A DNA stretch of 64,000 nucleotides from DASRJW01 sp964567755 (GCA_964567755.1 CAZMNW010000052.1:30679-94678); one strand, 5' to 3'; counted from the stretch's first letter, positions 16,912 to 26,250 are shown. The notes: generated by a model not told the origin, from the letters alone. Numbers and translations: made by a program.

Positions 16912-17613
16912 TCAGATGCGGAACAAGGTCTCGGCGTCGGCGCGCAGGGCCTCTTCGCACAGGAACGCCTCGGCGTACGCACATCCCGCCGAGACGCCGT
17001 GATAACGCCGAACCGTTTGCAGCAGATCCAGGATCCGGTGCCCCTGGCGTTCGATCACCATCTGGCTGGTGTAGGCCTCGATGGCGCGCACCAACACATC
17101 GAACTCGGCACTCACGTCCACCAGCATGTGCGGATATGTGTCGCGCGGCACCATGTAATAGAAGAGCCGGCGGACGTCGTGGGCCGGACTCTCGCGCTCG
17201 ACGCCGCGCATCCGCGCCAGCTTGACCGCGTCGCGCACGAGCGCGCCGGTGGCCAGGTGGTCGACATGCGCCGCGCCGTCGTGGTGCCCGAAGCGGTTGG
17301 TATGACTGGGGGCGAAGACAAGCTGCGGGCGGACCTCGCGCACCAGGCGCATGAGTCGCTCGCGCCCGCTCAGGTTCGATTCGACGCGCGTATCGGGAAA
17401 GTCCAAGAGGCGATGGTCGCAACCCAGCGTCGCCGCAGCGCTCGCCGCCTCACGCGCGCGTTCCTCGATGGTGCCGTGCGTCGAGGCTTCCCCGCGGCTC
17501 AGGCTGACGATGAGAAGAGACTTGCCCGCACGGCAGAGCTTGGCGATGGTGCCGCCCATTCCCATCTCCGCATCGTCCGGATGCGCACCGAAGACAACGA
17601 CATCGTAAGTCAC
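16912..17613 (-). CDS. PIG-L family N-acetyl-sugar deacetylase, BshB1-like
   Basis: A 233-residue LmbE/PIG-L deacetylase with the zinc motif AHPDDAE near the N-terminus, SLSRGEASTHGT, LDFPDTRV, and FAPSHTNRFGHHDGAAHVDH. These features and the length resemble BshB1, which deacetylates GlcNAc-malate in bacillithiol synthesis. No bshA or bshC is in the window, so a surface-sugar deacetylase is an equal possibility given the carbamoyltransferase context. GTG at 17613 is chosen for the AAGGGCGG upstream; GTG at 17628, overlapping the subtilase stop as GTGA, is the alternative. Confidence 0.78.
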   Translation of the reverse strand: MTYDVVVFGAHPDDAEMGMGGTIAKLCRAGKSLLIVSLSRGEASTHGTIEERAREAASAAATLGCDHRLLDFPDTRVESNLSGRERLMRLVREVRPQLVFAPSHTNRFGHHDGAAHVDHLATGALVRDAVKLARMRGVERESPAHDVRRLFYYMVPRDTYPHMLVDVSAEFDVLVRAIEAYTSQMVIERQGHRILDLLQTVRRYHGVSAGCAYAEAFLCEEALRADAETLFRI

Positions 17614-17624
17614 GGTCCGCCCTT

Positions 17625-20600
17625 TCACTGCACCCACACGAGTTTGCGCCTGGCGCTGCCCGCGGCGCTCTGCGCCGATACGATGTAGACGCCCCCGCCG
17701 GCGATGCGCCCGGCGTGATCGCGCCCATCCCAGATGAACTCTGCCGTTCCCCTCGGCAACGGCGCGTTCCACACCTCACGCACCCGGCGCCCGCGCACGT
17801 CGAACACCTCGAGATGAACGTGCGCCGCCGCCGGTAGATCGAGACGGAAGACCGAGCCTGCACCCGCGACCCGGAGAAGATGCAAGGCGAAGGAAACCGG
17901 CGCCGCCGGTGGCGCCGCCCCGCGGCTCGGGAGCTGCGCGCGCGGCGCTAGATCCGTCGCGCGAGCGAGAGTGAGCGCTACCGGCTGGGCGCGCGCGCGT
18001 GTACTGAATCCCGACGAGGCGCCGCGCGCGTCCACCGCGACGGCGCGATACCAGAAACCGGGCGGCGCGTCGGTGTCGACGAATTGGCTTTGCCCGACGG
18101 TGGCATTTCCGACGTAGGACCTGGCGCCGGGAACAAACGTGGAATCGGCGCCACGATAGACACCGTGCGCGAGCCCTGAAAGATCTTGCCATGCCACGGT
18201 GGTGTGGGCGCCGATGTGGCGCGCAGTCAGAAGGGTGGGCGGCGCCGGGATGCTGCGTGTGGCCCAGGGTCCGCCGTCGGCGCCGCGGTCGTTGCGCGAG
18301 CCGTCGGGATCGTCGAATCCTGGTTCCGGATCGCCGCTGTCGAGCGCCGGTGAATGCAGTCCGAGCGCCAGATCGCCGTTCATGAGATCGACGAACAACG
18401 GATCCGCGACGAGGTCCTCCGGCCCCAAATTCCCGCCACGCACGTCACCGCCTGCGTTGCGCCAAAAAATGTTGTAGTCGAGGTCGGCTGCGCTGCCGAA
18501 AAAGAAGATTGCGACATCGGGGTGGTCGACGAACAACGAACTATGCAGACCCCAGGAAGCTCCCTGCGCGAAGACGGCACCACCGATGCCCCGGTTGGCA
18601 ACGAAGGTGGCGTTGGCAATCGCCCCGGGGGCGACGATGGCATAGATGCCACCGCCGAGCTGTGTCGCCACATTGTTGCGCAAGACCGCGGCACGCAGAT
18701 CCAAAGTGCTGCCCTCGGTGGTGGCGATTCCGCCGCCATTGCGTGCCTGGTTGCCGGCGAAATGCACATCACCGAGCGCGAGCAGAGCGGAGCGGGCCCA
18801 CATGCCGCCGCCTTCCTCCACGGGGCCGTTCCCGATCACGCGCGAACCATGCAGGCCGAGCGTGCCGCCATCGACGTAAATGCCGCCGCCACGAGTGCCG
18901 ACGAGTGGCGGTGCTTGGTTGCCTTCCACGACACAATCCTCGAGTTGCAGGTGCGACTGGGCGGCGTAGAGTCCACCGCCTTGGCTGGCACGATTGGCCC
19001 TGAACACGCAGCGCAGCAGCCGTGCCTGGGAGCGACGGAAGTAGCCACCCCCGCCGCCGCCGCCGGTGTTGTCGTCTCCGGCCCGGTTGAGTTCGAAGCC
19101 ACAATCCTGGAGTCGCGGTGAAGCATCGATGCACAACACGCCGCCGCCGAAGCGGCCGGCGGGCTCGGTCAGAAGTCGCGCGGCGCCACCACGAATGAGC
19201 CAGCCATCGACGACCGTGGTGCTGTCGAGCCCGGGGGCGAACTCCAACGCCGGGCCCCTGCCGAGTGCGTCGAGGACACTCGGGGCACGAGGATCGCGCG
19301 CGCTCCAGTCCGCATTCCAACCACCGAGGAGCCGCCGTTGGCGAAGCTGCACGTACAACGGCCCGAAGAGAGTCGCACCCGCGCGCGCGGCGACAGTGTC
19401 CCCAGCCCCACTCGCCGCCATTGCTTTCGCGACGCTGGGGTAGTCATCCGGAACGGTGAGGAATCGATCCCTGAATGTGCGCAGTGCGTTCACACGCCCA
19501 CTGCCGAGCTGACCGGCGTTTTCCGGGTTGCGCTCGTCGATGTTGTCGGCCCCGAGCTCGATCAAGCGTTGGATCCACGCTCCCGGCAGGTCTGGGTGAA
19601 CCGACTTCAACAGCCCCACCAGACCGGTCACGATCGGTGCAGCCATGGAAGTCCCCTGCAACGTCCGGTAGCCATGCTGACCGGTCACATGGTCGTAGTA
19701 CGTGCTGTAGATGTCGACGCCCGGAGCAGACACATCGACCCAGGAGCCGTAGTTCGAGAATCCGGCCCGGTGATCTCCGGCGCTCGTGGCGGCCACATCG
19801 AAGCAATCGCCGCGCAACGACAAGTATCCGGGGGCGTCACCTGCATCGTTGCCAGCAGCCACGACGACGACCATTCCCTGCGCCACGGCGATGTCGACTG
19901 CCTCTTTGAGCGGCGCCCAAAACACCGAACCCCAGCTGCAGTTGATCGCTGCGGCATGCTTGTCGGCGGCGTAGAGGATCGCCTGCGCCGCATGGCTCAT
20001 GAGCACGACGCCTTGCTCCGTGCCTGTCTGCTCGTCGCGCACCGAGCCCCCGATGCGGAGCGGCATGATCCGGCAATCGAAGCCGACGCCCGCGACGCCA
20101 AGGCCATTGTTCGTGCGCGCAGCCGCGATGCCGGCGACATGTGTCCCGTGGCCGTTCCAATCGCGTGGATCCGCATCGGCTCCGAGGGAGTCCTCGCCGG
20201 GCCAGGCGCCGCTCAGGATCTGCACGAAGTCCCAACCGCGGAGGTCGTCGATCTTGCCGTTGCCGTCATCGTCTCGGCCAGGCACGCCGTGGAACTCGGA
20301 CCAGTTCGTCCAGATGTTGCCGCCGGTCCCTCCGGGCCCGCTGCCCCCCAGGTCCGGGTGCATCCAGTCAACGCCGGAATCGGCAATGGCGAGAACGACG
20401 TTGGTGTCGCCCTGCGAGTGATTCCAGCCTCCGGTCATGTGCGCGTCCCTTCCGGTGGCGCTTTCGTGGTGCCATTGCGCCGCGGCATCGTCAGGCTCGA
20501 AGAGCAACGGTTGCATCCAATCGAACTCGACCCGTTCGACGCTTTCGAGTCGCGCATACGCTGCGCGCACGGTCTCCAAGTCGAGCTCGGCTGGAAAATC

Positions 20601-20864
20601 TACGACGAAGAAACGGGCGAGGCGCTCGCGGGCGGCGGCATCCCCAATCGACACGGTGTCGAACAGAGGGGCGAAACGCGACACGGCGAACCGCGCCTGC
20701 AGATCGTCGAGCTCCGGAGAGCGCAGGGTTCGTGGCAGAGCGAGCGGTGCGCGCAACGTCAGCACCACTCTGCCGGGCAGCGGGCGGGGTTCGAACGCGC
20801 GCGCGGCGGGGGCGAGCAGTACGAGCCCCAGCAGTAGGCAACGGGGCATGCGTGGGTGTCGCAT
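17625..20864 (-). CDS. secreted subtilisin-like protease with beta-helix and FlgD-like C-terminal domain
   Basis: A 1079-residue exported protein. A signal peptide (MRHPRMPRCLLLGLVLLAPA, cleaved after ARA) is followed by an inhibitor-like prodomain. The S8 catalytic triad is visible as Asp162 (IADSGVD), His239 (NGHGTH) and Ser406 (GTSMAAP), with the oxyanion Asn339 (AAGND). Residues about 560-870 contain right-handed beta-helix repeats with many Gly-Gly and Asn turns (CRFxxNxAxxGGG-type). The last 70 residues (LEVFDVRGRRVREV, then IWDGRDHAGRIAGGGVY) form a FlgD Ig-like domain common in FCB-group secreted proteins. The long open frame upstream of 20864 runs through bioY and is not coding. It probably acts outside the cell. 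Confidence 0.85.
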   Translation of the reverse strand: MRHPRMPRCLLLGLVLLAPAARAFEPRPLPGRVVLTLRAPLALPRTLRSPELDDLQARFAVSRFAPLFDTVSIGDAAARERLARFFVVDFPAELDLETVRAAYARLESVERVEFDWMQPLLFEPDDAAAQWHHESATGRDAHMTGGWNHSQGDTNVVLAIADSGVDWMHPDLGGSGPGGTGGNIWTNWSEFHGVPGRDDDGNGKIDDLRGWDFVQILSGAWPGEDSLGADADPRDWNGHGTHVAGIAAARTNNGLGVAGVGFDCRIMPLRIGGSVRDEQTGTEQGVVLMSHAAQAILYAADKHAAAINCSWGSVFWAPLKEAVDIAVAQGMVVVVAAGNDAGDAPGYLSLRGDCFDVAATSAGDHRAGFSNYGSWVDVSAPGVDIYSTYYDHVTGQHGYRTLQGTSMAAPIVTGLVGLLKSVHPDLPGAWIQRLIELGADNIDERNPENAGQLGSGRVNALRTFRDRFLTVPDDYPSVAKAMAASGAGDTVAARAGATLFGPLYVQLRQRRLLGGWNADWSARDPRAPSVLDALGRGPALEFAPGLDSTTVVDGWLIRGGAARLLTEPAGRFGGGVLCIDASPRLQDCGFELNRAGDDNTGGGGGGGYFRRSQARLLRCVFRANRASQGGGLYAAQSHLQLEDCVVEGNQAPPLVGTRGGGIYVDGGTLGLHGSRVIGNGPVEEGGGMWARSALLALGDVHFAGNQARNGGGIATTEGSTLDLRAAVLRNNVATQLGGGIYAIVAPGAIANATFVANRGIGGAVFAQGASWGLHSSLFVDHPDVAIFFFGSAADLDYNIFWRNAGGDVRGGNLGPEDLVADPLFVDLMNGDLALGLHSPALDSGDPEPGFDDPDGSRNDRGADGGPWATRSIPAPPTLLTARHIGAHTTVAWQDLSGLAHGVYRGADSTFVPGARSYVGNATVGQSQFVDTDAPPGFWYRAVAVDARGASSGFSTRARAQPVALTLARATDLAPRAQLPSRGAAPPAAPVSFALHLLRVAGAGSVFRLDLPAAAHVHLEVFDVRGRRVREVWNAPLPRGTAEFIWDGRDHAGRIAGGGVYIVSAQSAAGSARRKLVWVQ

Positions 20865-20902
20865 GACGGGATGGCTTCTTCCCGCACCGGCGCAGGAATC
20901 GC

Positions 20903-21493
20903 TCAGTGCCGTACCCATCCGCCACGCTCGAGGATCTTCCACACCGCAGGCAGCAGCGCGGCGGCGGCAAGCATCTTGATCAAATCCCCGAGCAGGAACG
21001 GGGTTAGTCCAGCGCGCAGGAGCTCGGCCCTGGGAACGAACGCGGCGAGCTGGGCCAAGCCGCAGGCGAACAACGCGACGGAGCCCAAGCACATGGCGAG
21101 GAACGCACGCACGGGCGACCGATCCCAGCCCCGTTCGGCGAGGAATCCGATGGCGAACGCGGCGGGCACGAACCCGAAGAGGTAGCCACCCGTCGGTCCG
21201 AGCAAATGCGCGAGCCCGGCGCTGCCGCCGGCGAAGAAGGGCAGGCCGGCCGCGCCTTCGGCGAGATAGGCCAGCATGGCGAGGGCAGATCGGCGGCTGC
21301 CGAGCGCGGCGCCGGCCAGGAAGACGCCGAATGGCTGCAGCGTGATCGGAACCGGCGTCCAGGCCAAGACGATTTGGACCTGCGCCAGCAATCCAACCGC
21401 GACGCTGGCGCTCAGAATCAAGCCGAGATCGCGACCGATGCTGGCGCTGCCGATGCGATCGGCGAGGGTCTCGACGCGTCCGGCAATCTGCAT
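20903..21493 (-). CDS. bioY: BioY biotin transporter S component
   Basis: A 196-residue membrane protein with about six hydrophobic segments and the BioY signatures QIVLAWTPVPITLQPFGVFLAGAALGSR, FAGGSAGLAHLLGPTGGYLFGF (each read in parts) and a C-terminal FLLGDLIKMLAAAALLPA. BioY is the biotin-binding S component of ECF transporters. No ecfA/ecfT genes are nearby, so it works alone or with units encoded elsewhere. The ATG at 21493 was chosen as the family start. It lies between uppP and the subtilase on the same strand. Confidence 0.88.
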   Translation of the reverse strand: MQIAGRVETLADRIGSASIGRDLGLILSASVAVGLLAQVQIVLAWTPVPITLQPFGVFLAGAALGSRRSALAMLAYLAEGAAGLPFFAGGSAGLAHLLGPTGGYLFGFVPAAFAIGFLAERGWDRSPVRAFLAMCLGSVALFACGLAQLAAFVPRAELLRAGLTPFLLGDLIKMLAAAALLPAVWKILERGGWVRH

Positions 21494-21564
21494 GGGTCCC
21501 AAGCCTCCCGAAGGATGGGGGAACGCTATCACAGCCTGCACACACTGCCAAGGGCAGCAGCAGC

Positions 21565-22362
21565 TCACTCGCCGCGCAAAGCGAAGAGAACGAGGAGACC
21601 CAGCGCCAAGCGATAGGCCGCGAACACGCGCAGCGAGTGGTGGCTGACGAAGTGCAGGAACCATCGGATCGCCACCCAGGCGGACACGAACGACACGACG
21701 AGGCCGACGCCGATCAGTGCCAGCTGGCGGAGGTCGAGCGTGGATGCGCTTCGCGCCAAGTCGAGCACTGCGGCGCCCAGGATCGTCGGGATGGCCAAGA
21801 GAAACGAAAAACGTGCCGCCGTCGGGCGATCGAGCCCGCAGACCAGGCCGCCGAGAATGGTGGCCGCGGAGCGGCTGAATCCTGGGAGCATCGCCACGCA
21901 TTGCGCCATGCCGACACCGAGCGCTTGCCGGAACGACATGTCCTCGACCGCGCGCGCACGCGGTTGCAGGCGCAACATCTCGACGATGTAGATTGCGATG
22001 GCGCCGCCGATGAGAGCCAGGGCAACGACCCGCGGCGTGAACAAGTGTTCCTTGAGCGTCGAGTGCAACAGTGCGCCCAACACCGCGGCCGGCAAGAACG
22101 CGAGCACGATGTTGCCGTAATAGCGCCGTGCTGCCGGCTCGCGCCGGAGACCCAGCGCATGACCGAACAACTGCCGGCGATACTCCCAGACCACGGCCAG
22201 AATGGCTCCGATCTGGATGACGATGTGGAAGGTGTTCGCTTCGTCGCCCTCGAATCCGAGCCAATGCCCGGCCAGGATGAGATGCCCCGTGGAAGACACC
22301 GGCAGAAACTCAGTCAGCCCTTCCAGGAGTCCGAGAACCACCACAATGCCGAGAATGTCCAC
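21565..22362 (-). CDS. uppP: undecaprenyl-diphosphate phosphatase
   Basis: A 265-residue BacA/UppP membrane phosphatase with the active-site motif EGLTEFLPVSSTGH at residues 14-27 and the second motif LPGFSRSAAT. It recycles undecaprenyl diphosphate to the monophosphate carrier needed for peptidoglycan and for the glycans made by the rest of this locus, at the periplasmic face. A TATGAT hexamer at 22401-22406 (minus strand) is a weak candidate -10. It is the first gene of the minus-strand run to 12.6 kb. Confidence 0.92.
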   Translation of the reverse strand: MDILGIVVVLGLLEGLTEFLPVSSTGHLILAGHWLGFEGDEANTFHIVIQIGAILAVVWEYRRQLFGHALGLRREPAARRYYGNIVLAFLPAAVLGALLHSTLKEHLFTPRVVALALIGGAIAIYIVEMLRLQPRARAVEDMSFRQALGVGMAQCVAMLPGFSRSAATILGGLVCGLDRPTAARFSFLLAIPTILGAAVLDLARSASTLDLRQLALIGVGLVVSFVSAWVAIRWFLHFVSHHSLRVFAAYRLALGLLVLFALRGE

Positions 22363-22926
22363 TGGCTCCCCCTACGGGTCGATGGTCAGAGCGGCCGTGC
22401 ATCATACACCGGGCCACGATCCAAAAAAACCTCGAGGGCTGCAACTCACGCGGGCGGCCCAACGTCATCCCAAGTGCCAGTTCGCGTGCAACGAGGTTCC
22501 CCGCGGATCGGCTTGGCCCACAAGTGCTTCCGGATCGGCGAGGACGGGGAGCACGGGCAGAGCCGCCGCGGGGATCTCGTCTCCGTCACCCCCTGCCAGG
22601 CCCAATGCGCCGGTGGCGCTCTTTCTCCCCTCCCCGGTCGACCCATGGCTTCCACGACGCCTCGAGACGTGGGACAATTGAATCAGGCATGCGCTCGCCG
22701 CAGTACACGCCGGACTCTCGACTGTCCCCCTGGGTTCACTAGAGGGAAGCTTCGGCGAGGGTCGACCCGGCCTGTGTGAGTGAGTCAACCTCTTGTTTTG
22801 ATTCAAATTGGACCATGGCTACACAACCGGACTCGAGCCTGGCACCCGCGCTGCAAGGACACCCATGGAATTCGAACGGGCCTCCGAATCGTGAGGCGAA
22901 TGTCCCTGTCAAGGAGTGAGGACGCA
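22363..22926. other. 564-nt intergenic region between divergent uppP and the lipoprotein gene
   Basis: No open frame here looks like a conserved protein. The uppP-proximal end has an A/T-rich run (22423-22430) and a possible -10 for uppP. The lipoprotein-proximal end is locally AT-richer (about 22790-22815) and carries AAGGAG (22911-22916), the ribosome site of the lipoprotein gene. The remainder shows nothing I can name. Confidence 0.5.
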
Positions 22927-23967
22927 ATGCAAGCTCTCGACAGTCTGAAGCGAGTCCTGGTGGGAATCCCCCTGATCTTGTTCGCGGGGTGCGAGTTCCT
23001 GACCGACTCATCCAACGACAACGCGTCTGCCGGCACCGAGTGGGAAGCAGGCACGAACCTCACGGCCGAGTACGGCGGCTACGAGTTCACTCCCGAGCAG
23101 CCGGCCTTCGGCGACCCGACCTTCGCCAAGATCGACGCCGAGGAACAGGCGGTGCAGGTGGAATCGATGGACTTGGCCAGCCTGCGCGACGGGATCGTGC
23201 TGCGCATCCAGTGGGGCCAGCTGCGTGGGAATCCGGAGCTGGAACAGGCGACCGATTGGAGCGGACGGATCGCGATCAGCGCCGGCGGCATCGCGGTGCT
23301 GCGCACGATCGCCTTCGAGGCGCCCGGCGATCATCTGCTGCCGCGAGAGAGTCGCCAAGTCCTGGGCTTCGTTTCGCACACGCGGCCGCACTTCGATGGG
23401 CTTCTGCTCGCCATCCATCCGGGTGACGCCGCAGACGTCTCGTTCGGCATGGAGACCGGTCCGTTCACGCGCCGATGGACACTGGAAGAACTGCGCGGGA
23501 TCCAAACCGTGATTCCAGTCGACGACCTCGGCAATGCAGTCGCCATCGAGGCAATTACATTCGACCCGGCTTGCCCGAACGGTTTCGTCCGCGGGCATTG
23601 GGTCCAGCGCGACGAAACGCGCGGCGTGTTCCGTGGTCTCTGGGCGACCGAGCTCGGTCATTCCGTGGGGTACATCCGCGGCCACTTCGGCATGAACGAA
23701 GCCGGCGAGCACGTGTGGTTCGGCAAGATCATCGGCCGCGACGGCAAGGTCTTGGGCTTAGCCCGTGGCCAGTGGCTTCCGAGCGACACGGCGGAGGTAC
23801 CAGGCGGCACGTTTGCCGGTCATTGGGTTGCCGAGAATCGCGAGCTCCAGGGTGGGGTCCGCGGGCACTACCTGCCGATCCTGAGCGGCGAACGCGGCAC
23901 GGGTGGCTTCTTCACGGCCAAGTGGCACACCGCCTGTGGTGGCGTGCCAGACCCCGCACTACCCTGA
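22927..23967 (+). CDS. lipoprotein with repeated G-x-x-R-G-H/Q-aromatic motif
   Basis: A 346-residue protein I do not recognise. The ATG at 22927 follows AAGGAG by ten bases. The N-terminus (MQALDSLKRVLVGIPLILFA, then Gly-Cys22) is a lipoprotein-like signal with a slightly off-consensus lipobox (FAGC). Residues 60-210 are a mixed beta region with no known motif. From residue 219 to 333 a short motif recurs seven times: GFVRGHW (219), GVFRGLW (233), GYIRGHF (248), GLARGQW (277), GTFAGHW (294), GGVRGHY (309) and GGFFTAKW (326). This suggests an all-beta repeat, possibly a small propeller or beta-solenoid. It is monocistronic, ended by a hairpin at 23993. Outer-membrane or surface location is inferred. 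Confidence 0.65.
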   Translation: MQALDSLKRVLVGIPLILFAGCEFLTDSSNDNASAGTEWEAGTNLTAEYGGYEFTPEQPAFGDPTFAKIDAEEQAVQVESMDLASLRDGIVLRIQWGQLRGNPELEQATDWSGRIAISAGGIAVLRTIAFEAPGDHLLPRESRQVLGFVSHTRPHFDGLLLAIHPGDAADVSFGMETGPFTRRWTLEELRGIQTVIPVDDLGNAVAIEAITFDPACPNGFVRGHWVQRDETRGVFRGLWATELGHSVGYIRGHFGMNEAGEHVWFGKIIGRDGKVLGLARGQWLPSDTAEVPGGTFAGHWVAENRELQGGVRGHYLPILSGERGTGGFFTAKWHTACGGVPDPALP

Positions 23968-23992
23968 TCGCGACGCACCGGTTCGCATCTCC

Positions 23993-24016
23993 GAGGCCCC
24001 CTTAGGTGGGGGCCTC
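23993..24016 (+). terminator. hairpin terminator after the lipoprotein gene
   Basis: GAGGCCCCC (23993-24001) and GGGGGCCTC (24008-24016) form a perfect 9-bp GC-rich stem with a 6-nt loop, 26 nt after the stop codon. The T-run after it is short (TTT within ten bases), so the strength as an intrinsic terminator is moderate. Confidence 0.65.
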
Positions 24017-24108
24017 ATGCTTTCGGTCTGCCGAGGGCACCTCCGATGTCGGCCGTCAGCTGAGCGCGGGCCTGAGGGAAACTGCTACGATTCGTGCCAG
24101 GAGCCATC

Positions 24109-25251
24109 GTGCCGCACACCACCGCGCACCGTCCCCATCGAGTCCTCGCGCTCACCGACAGCCTCGAAAACGGCGGCGCGGAGCGCCAGCTAGCCTTACT
24201 GTTGCAGCACATGCCGGCCGAGTGGGAGCGCGGCGTTTGGTCTCTCGCCGACGGGCCGTTTACCCTGGTCCTTCGCAACGCCGGCGTGCCGGTGTGGACA
24301 CATCGCCGGACTTGGGCTTGCGACCCGCGTCCAGCTCTGGATCTTTGGGGCCTCTTGCGTCGATTTCGCCCCGACGTCGTCCATTCCTGGGGCTGGATGG
24401 GATCGGCAGCCGCAGCACCCTGGTGTCGGATCCTCGGGATCCCCATCGTCGACGGTTCGATCCGAGCCGGATACGTGCCCAGTCGCCGTTCCTTCCCGGC
24501 GCGACTCGCGCTGCGTGCGGCGACCTGCGTGATCGCAAACAGCAAGGCCGGGCTCGCGGCGTGGGGCATCGCGCCCACGCGAGGCCGGGTCGTTTACAAC
24601 GGCTTCGCGGTCGAGCGGTTGCAAGAGCAGGAAACCGCCCGCAGGACGGATCCGCTTTGCACCGTGGTCATGACCGGACGCATGTCTTGGGAAAAGGACT
24701 TCGACACTTTCCTCGCGGCAGCGCGCCAACTCGCAGCCGCGGACCGCAACGGCTGGCGCTTCCTCGCCGTGGGAGATGGACCGGATCGAGCCAGGCTGGT
24801 GCGCTCGGCCGCCGATCTCGTCGAAACCGGCAGCGTCGAGTTCGCGCAGCCAGGCATCGAAGTGCTGGGACTCGTGCAGACTGCCCACATCGGCGTGTTG
24901 ATGTCGCACCCGCGTCATGCCGAGGGCTGCTCCAACTCCATCATGGAATACATGGCCTGCAGCCTTCCGGTCATCTGCAGCGACAGCGGCGGCAACCGCG
25001 AGCTGGTCCTGGATGGCACGACCGGGTGCATCATTGCGTCCGGTGATGCGCGCGCGCTGGCCGATCGGCTGGTGCGGCTGCGCGCCGAGCCGCTCACAGC
25101 CGCTCGCCAGGGGGCATCCGGCAGAGCTCGAGTGCTGCAGGAGTTTTCGCTGCCGCGCATGGTACGAGAAACACTGGCTGTCTATGACGAGGCGATGCGA
25201 GCCAGGCGCCCGCGATTCCAAGCCATCGCGGCGGGCAAGGATGCGGCATGA
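24109..25251 (+). CDS. GT4-type glycosyltransferase
   Basis: A 380-residue GT-B glycosyltransferase. The N-terminus has the acceptor-side motif SLENGGAERQLALL; the C-terminal half has VMTGRMSWEKDFDTFL, GDGPDRARL, VLGLVQTAHIGVLMSHPRHAEGCSNSIMEYMA (read in parts) and PVICSDSGGNRELV, typical of GT4. The GTG at 24109 has AGGAG (24099-24103) six bases upstream and an extended -10-like TGCTACGAT at 24083-24091, which would make the leader very short. It is the first gene of a plus-strand operon and overlaps the next by ATGA. Confidence 0.88.
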   Translation: MPHTTAHRPHRVLALTDSLENGGAERQLALLLQHMPAEWERGVWSLADGPFTLVLRNAGVPVWTHRRTWACDPRPALDLWGLLRRFRPDVVHSWGWMGSAAAAPWCRILGIPIVDGSIRAGYVPSRRSFPARLALRAATCVIANSKAGLAAWGIAPTRGRVVYNGFAVERLQEQETARRTDPLCTVVMTGRMSWEKDFDTFLAAARQLAAADRNGWRFLAVGDGPDRARLVRSAADLVETGSVEFAQPGIEVLGLVQTAHIGVLMSHPRHAEGCSNSIMEYMACSLPVICSDSGGNRELVLDGTTGCIIASGDARALADRLVRLRAEPLTAARQGASGRARVLQEFSLPRMVRETLAVYDEAMRARRPRFQAIAAGKDAA

Positions 25252-26246
25252 GAGAGCAGCACCTGGTGCATCTGTGCTGCCCGAAGTGCAGGAGTGACCT
25301 CCGCATTTGGAACGTCGAGCGTCGGCGCGAGGATCGAATCGAGGCCGGGTCGCTCGCCTGCACCGGATGCGACGCGGTCTACCCGGTCGTCGACTCGGTG
25401 CCGCGATTCGTGCCGCGCGAGAATTATGCCTCGAGCTTCGGGCTCGAATGGACGCGACATGCGCGCACGCAGTACGACGGCCATTCCGGCGTGCCGCTGT
25501 CGGAACGCCGATTCTTCGGCGAAACTCGCTGGCCGCGCCGTCTCGAGGGGGAGCTGATCCTGGAGGCCGGGAGTGGTTCCGGACGCTTCACCGAACACGC
25601 CGCATCGACCGGAGCAACGATCGTCTCCGCGGATTACAGCTACGCCGTCGAGGCCAACCAACGCACGAACGGGCATCTCCCGAATGTGATCATCGTGCAA
25701 GGCGACATTCGCGCCCTGCCGGTGCGGGAAGCACAGTTCGATCGCATCTTCTGCTTCGGGGTGCTGCAACACACTCCCGATCCGCGCGCAGCGTTCGATT
25801 GCCTGGTGCGCCATCTAAAACCCGGAGGCAACTTGGTCGTGGACCTCTACATCAAGTCCTTCGCCAAAGTCGCCCTCGGCACCAAGTACTGGGTTCGGCC
25901 GCTGACGCGACGGATGCCGCCCCACCTGCTCTATCGTTGCGTGCGTCGCTACACCGACTTCATGTGGCCGCTCGCTTCGGTCATCCGCCGCGTGCCGCGA
26001 ATCGGCCCGGCGTTGAACTGGCGTTTGCTCGTGGCGGATTACAGCCGGGATGGAGTTCCCGATTCGTTGCTCAAGGAGTGGGCCGTGCTCGACACCTTCG
26101 ACATGCTGGCACCACGCTATGATTCCCCCCAAACGGTGGCCACAGTGCAACGTTGGTTTTCCGCAGCCGGCTTGACCGACATCCAGGTCGGCCCCGGCTA
26201 CAACGGTGTCGAGGCTCGCGGCAGCCTGCCGCTCCTCCAGGGGTAA
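25248..26246 (+). CDS. SAM-dependent methyltransferase with N-terminal zinc ribbon
   Basis: A 332-residue protein. Two CxxC pairs (CCPKC and CTGC) near the N-terminus form a Trm112-like zinc ribbon ending VVDSVPRFV, as in many glycan-locus methyltransferases. The Rossmann core follows: ILEAGSGSGRFTEH (motif I), QGDIRALPV, FGVLQHTPDP and LKPGGNLVV. The start overlaps the glycosyltransferase stop by four bases. It presumably methylates a sugar or small precursor; the substrate is not visible. Confidence 0.85.
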   Translation: MREQHLVHLCCPKCRSDLRIWNVERRREDRIEAGSLACTGCDAVYPVVDSVPRFVPRENYASSFGLEWTRHARTQYDGHSGVPLSERRFFGETRWPRRLEGELILEAGSGSGRFTEHAASTGATIVSADYSYAVEANQRTNGHLPNVIIVQGDIRALPVREAQFDRIFCFGVLQHTPDPRAAFDCLVRHLKPGGNLVVDLYIKSFAKVALGTKYWVRPLTRRMPPHLLYRCVRRYTDFMWPLASVIRRVPRIGPALNWRLLVADYSRDGVPDSLLKEWAVLDTFDMLAPRYDSPQTVATVQRWFSAAGLTDIQVGPGYNGVEARGSLPLLQG

Positions 26247-26250
26247 GTCC

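Noticed and set aside
17625..17840. Type IX secretion signal at the end of the subtilase
   Set aside because: The C-terminal domain matches the FlgD Ig-like fold; a T9SS sorting domain signature was not seen.
20865..21551. Upstream extension of the subtilase open frame by about 230 codons
   Set aside because: It overlaps bioY in another frame, has no conserved features, and a proper signal peptide begins at 20864.
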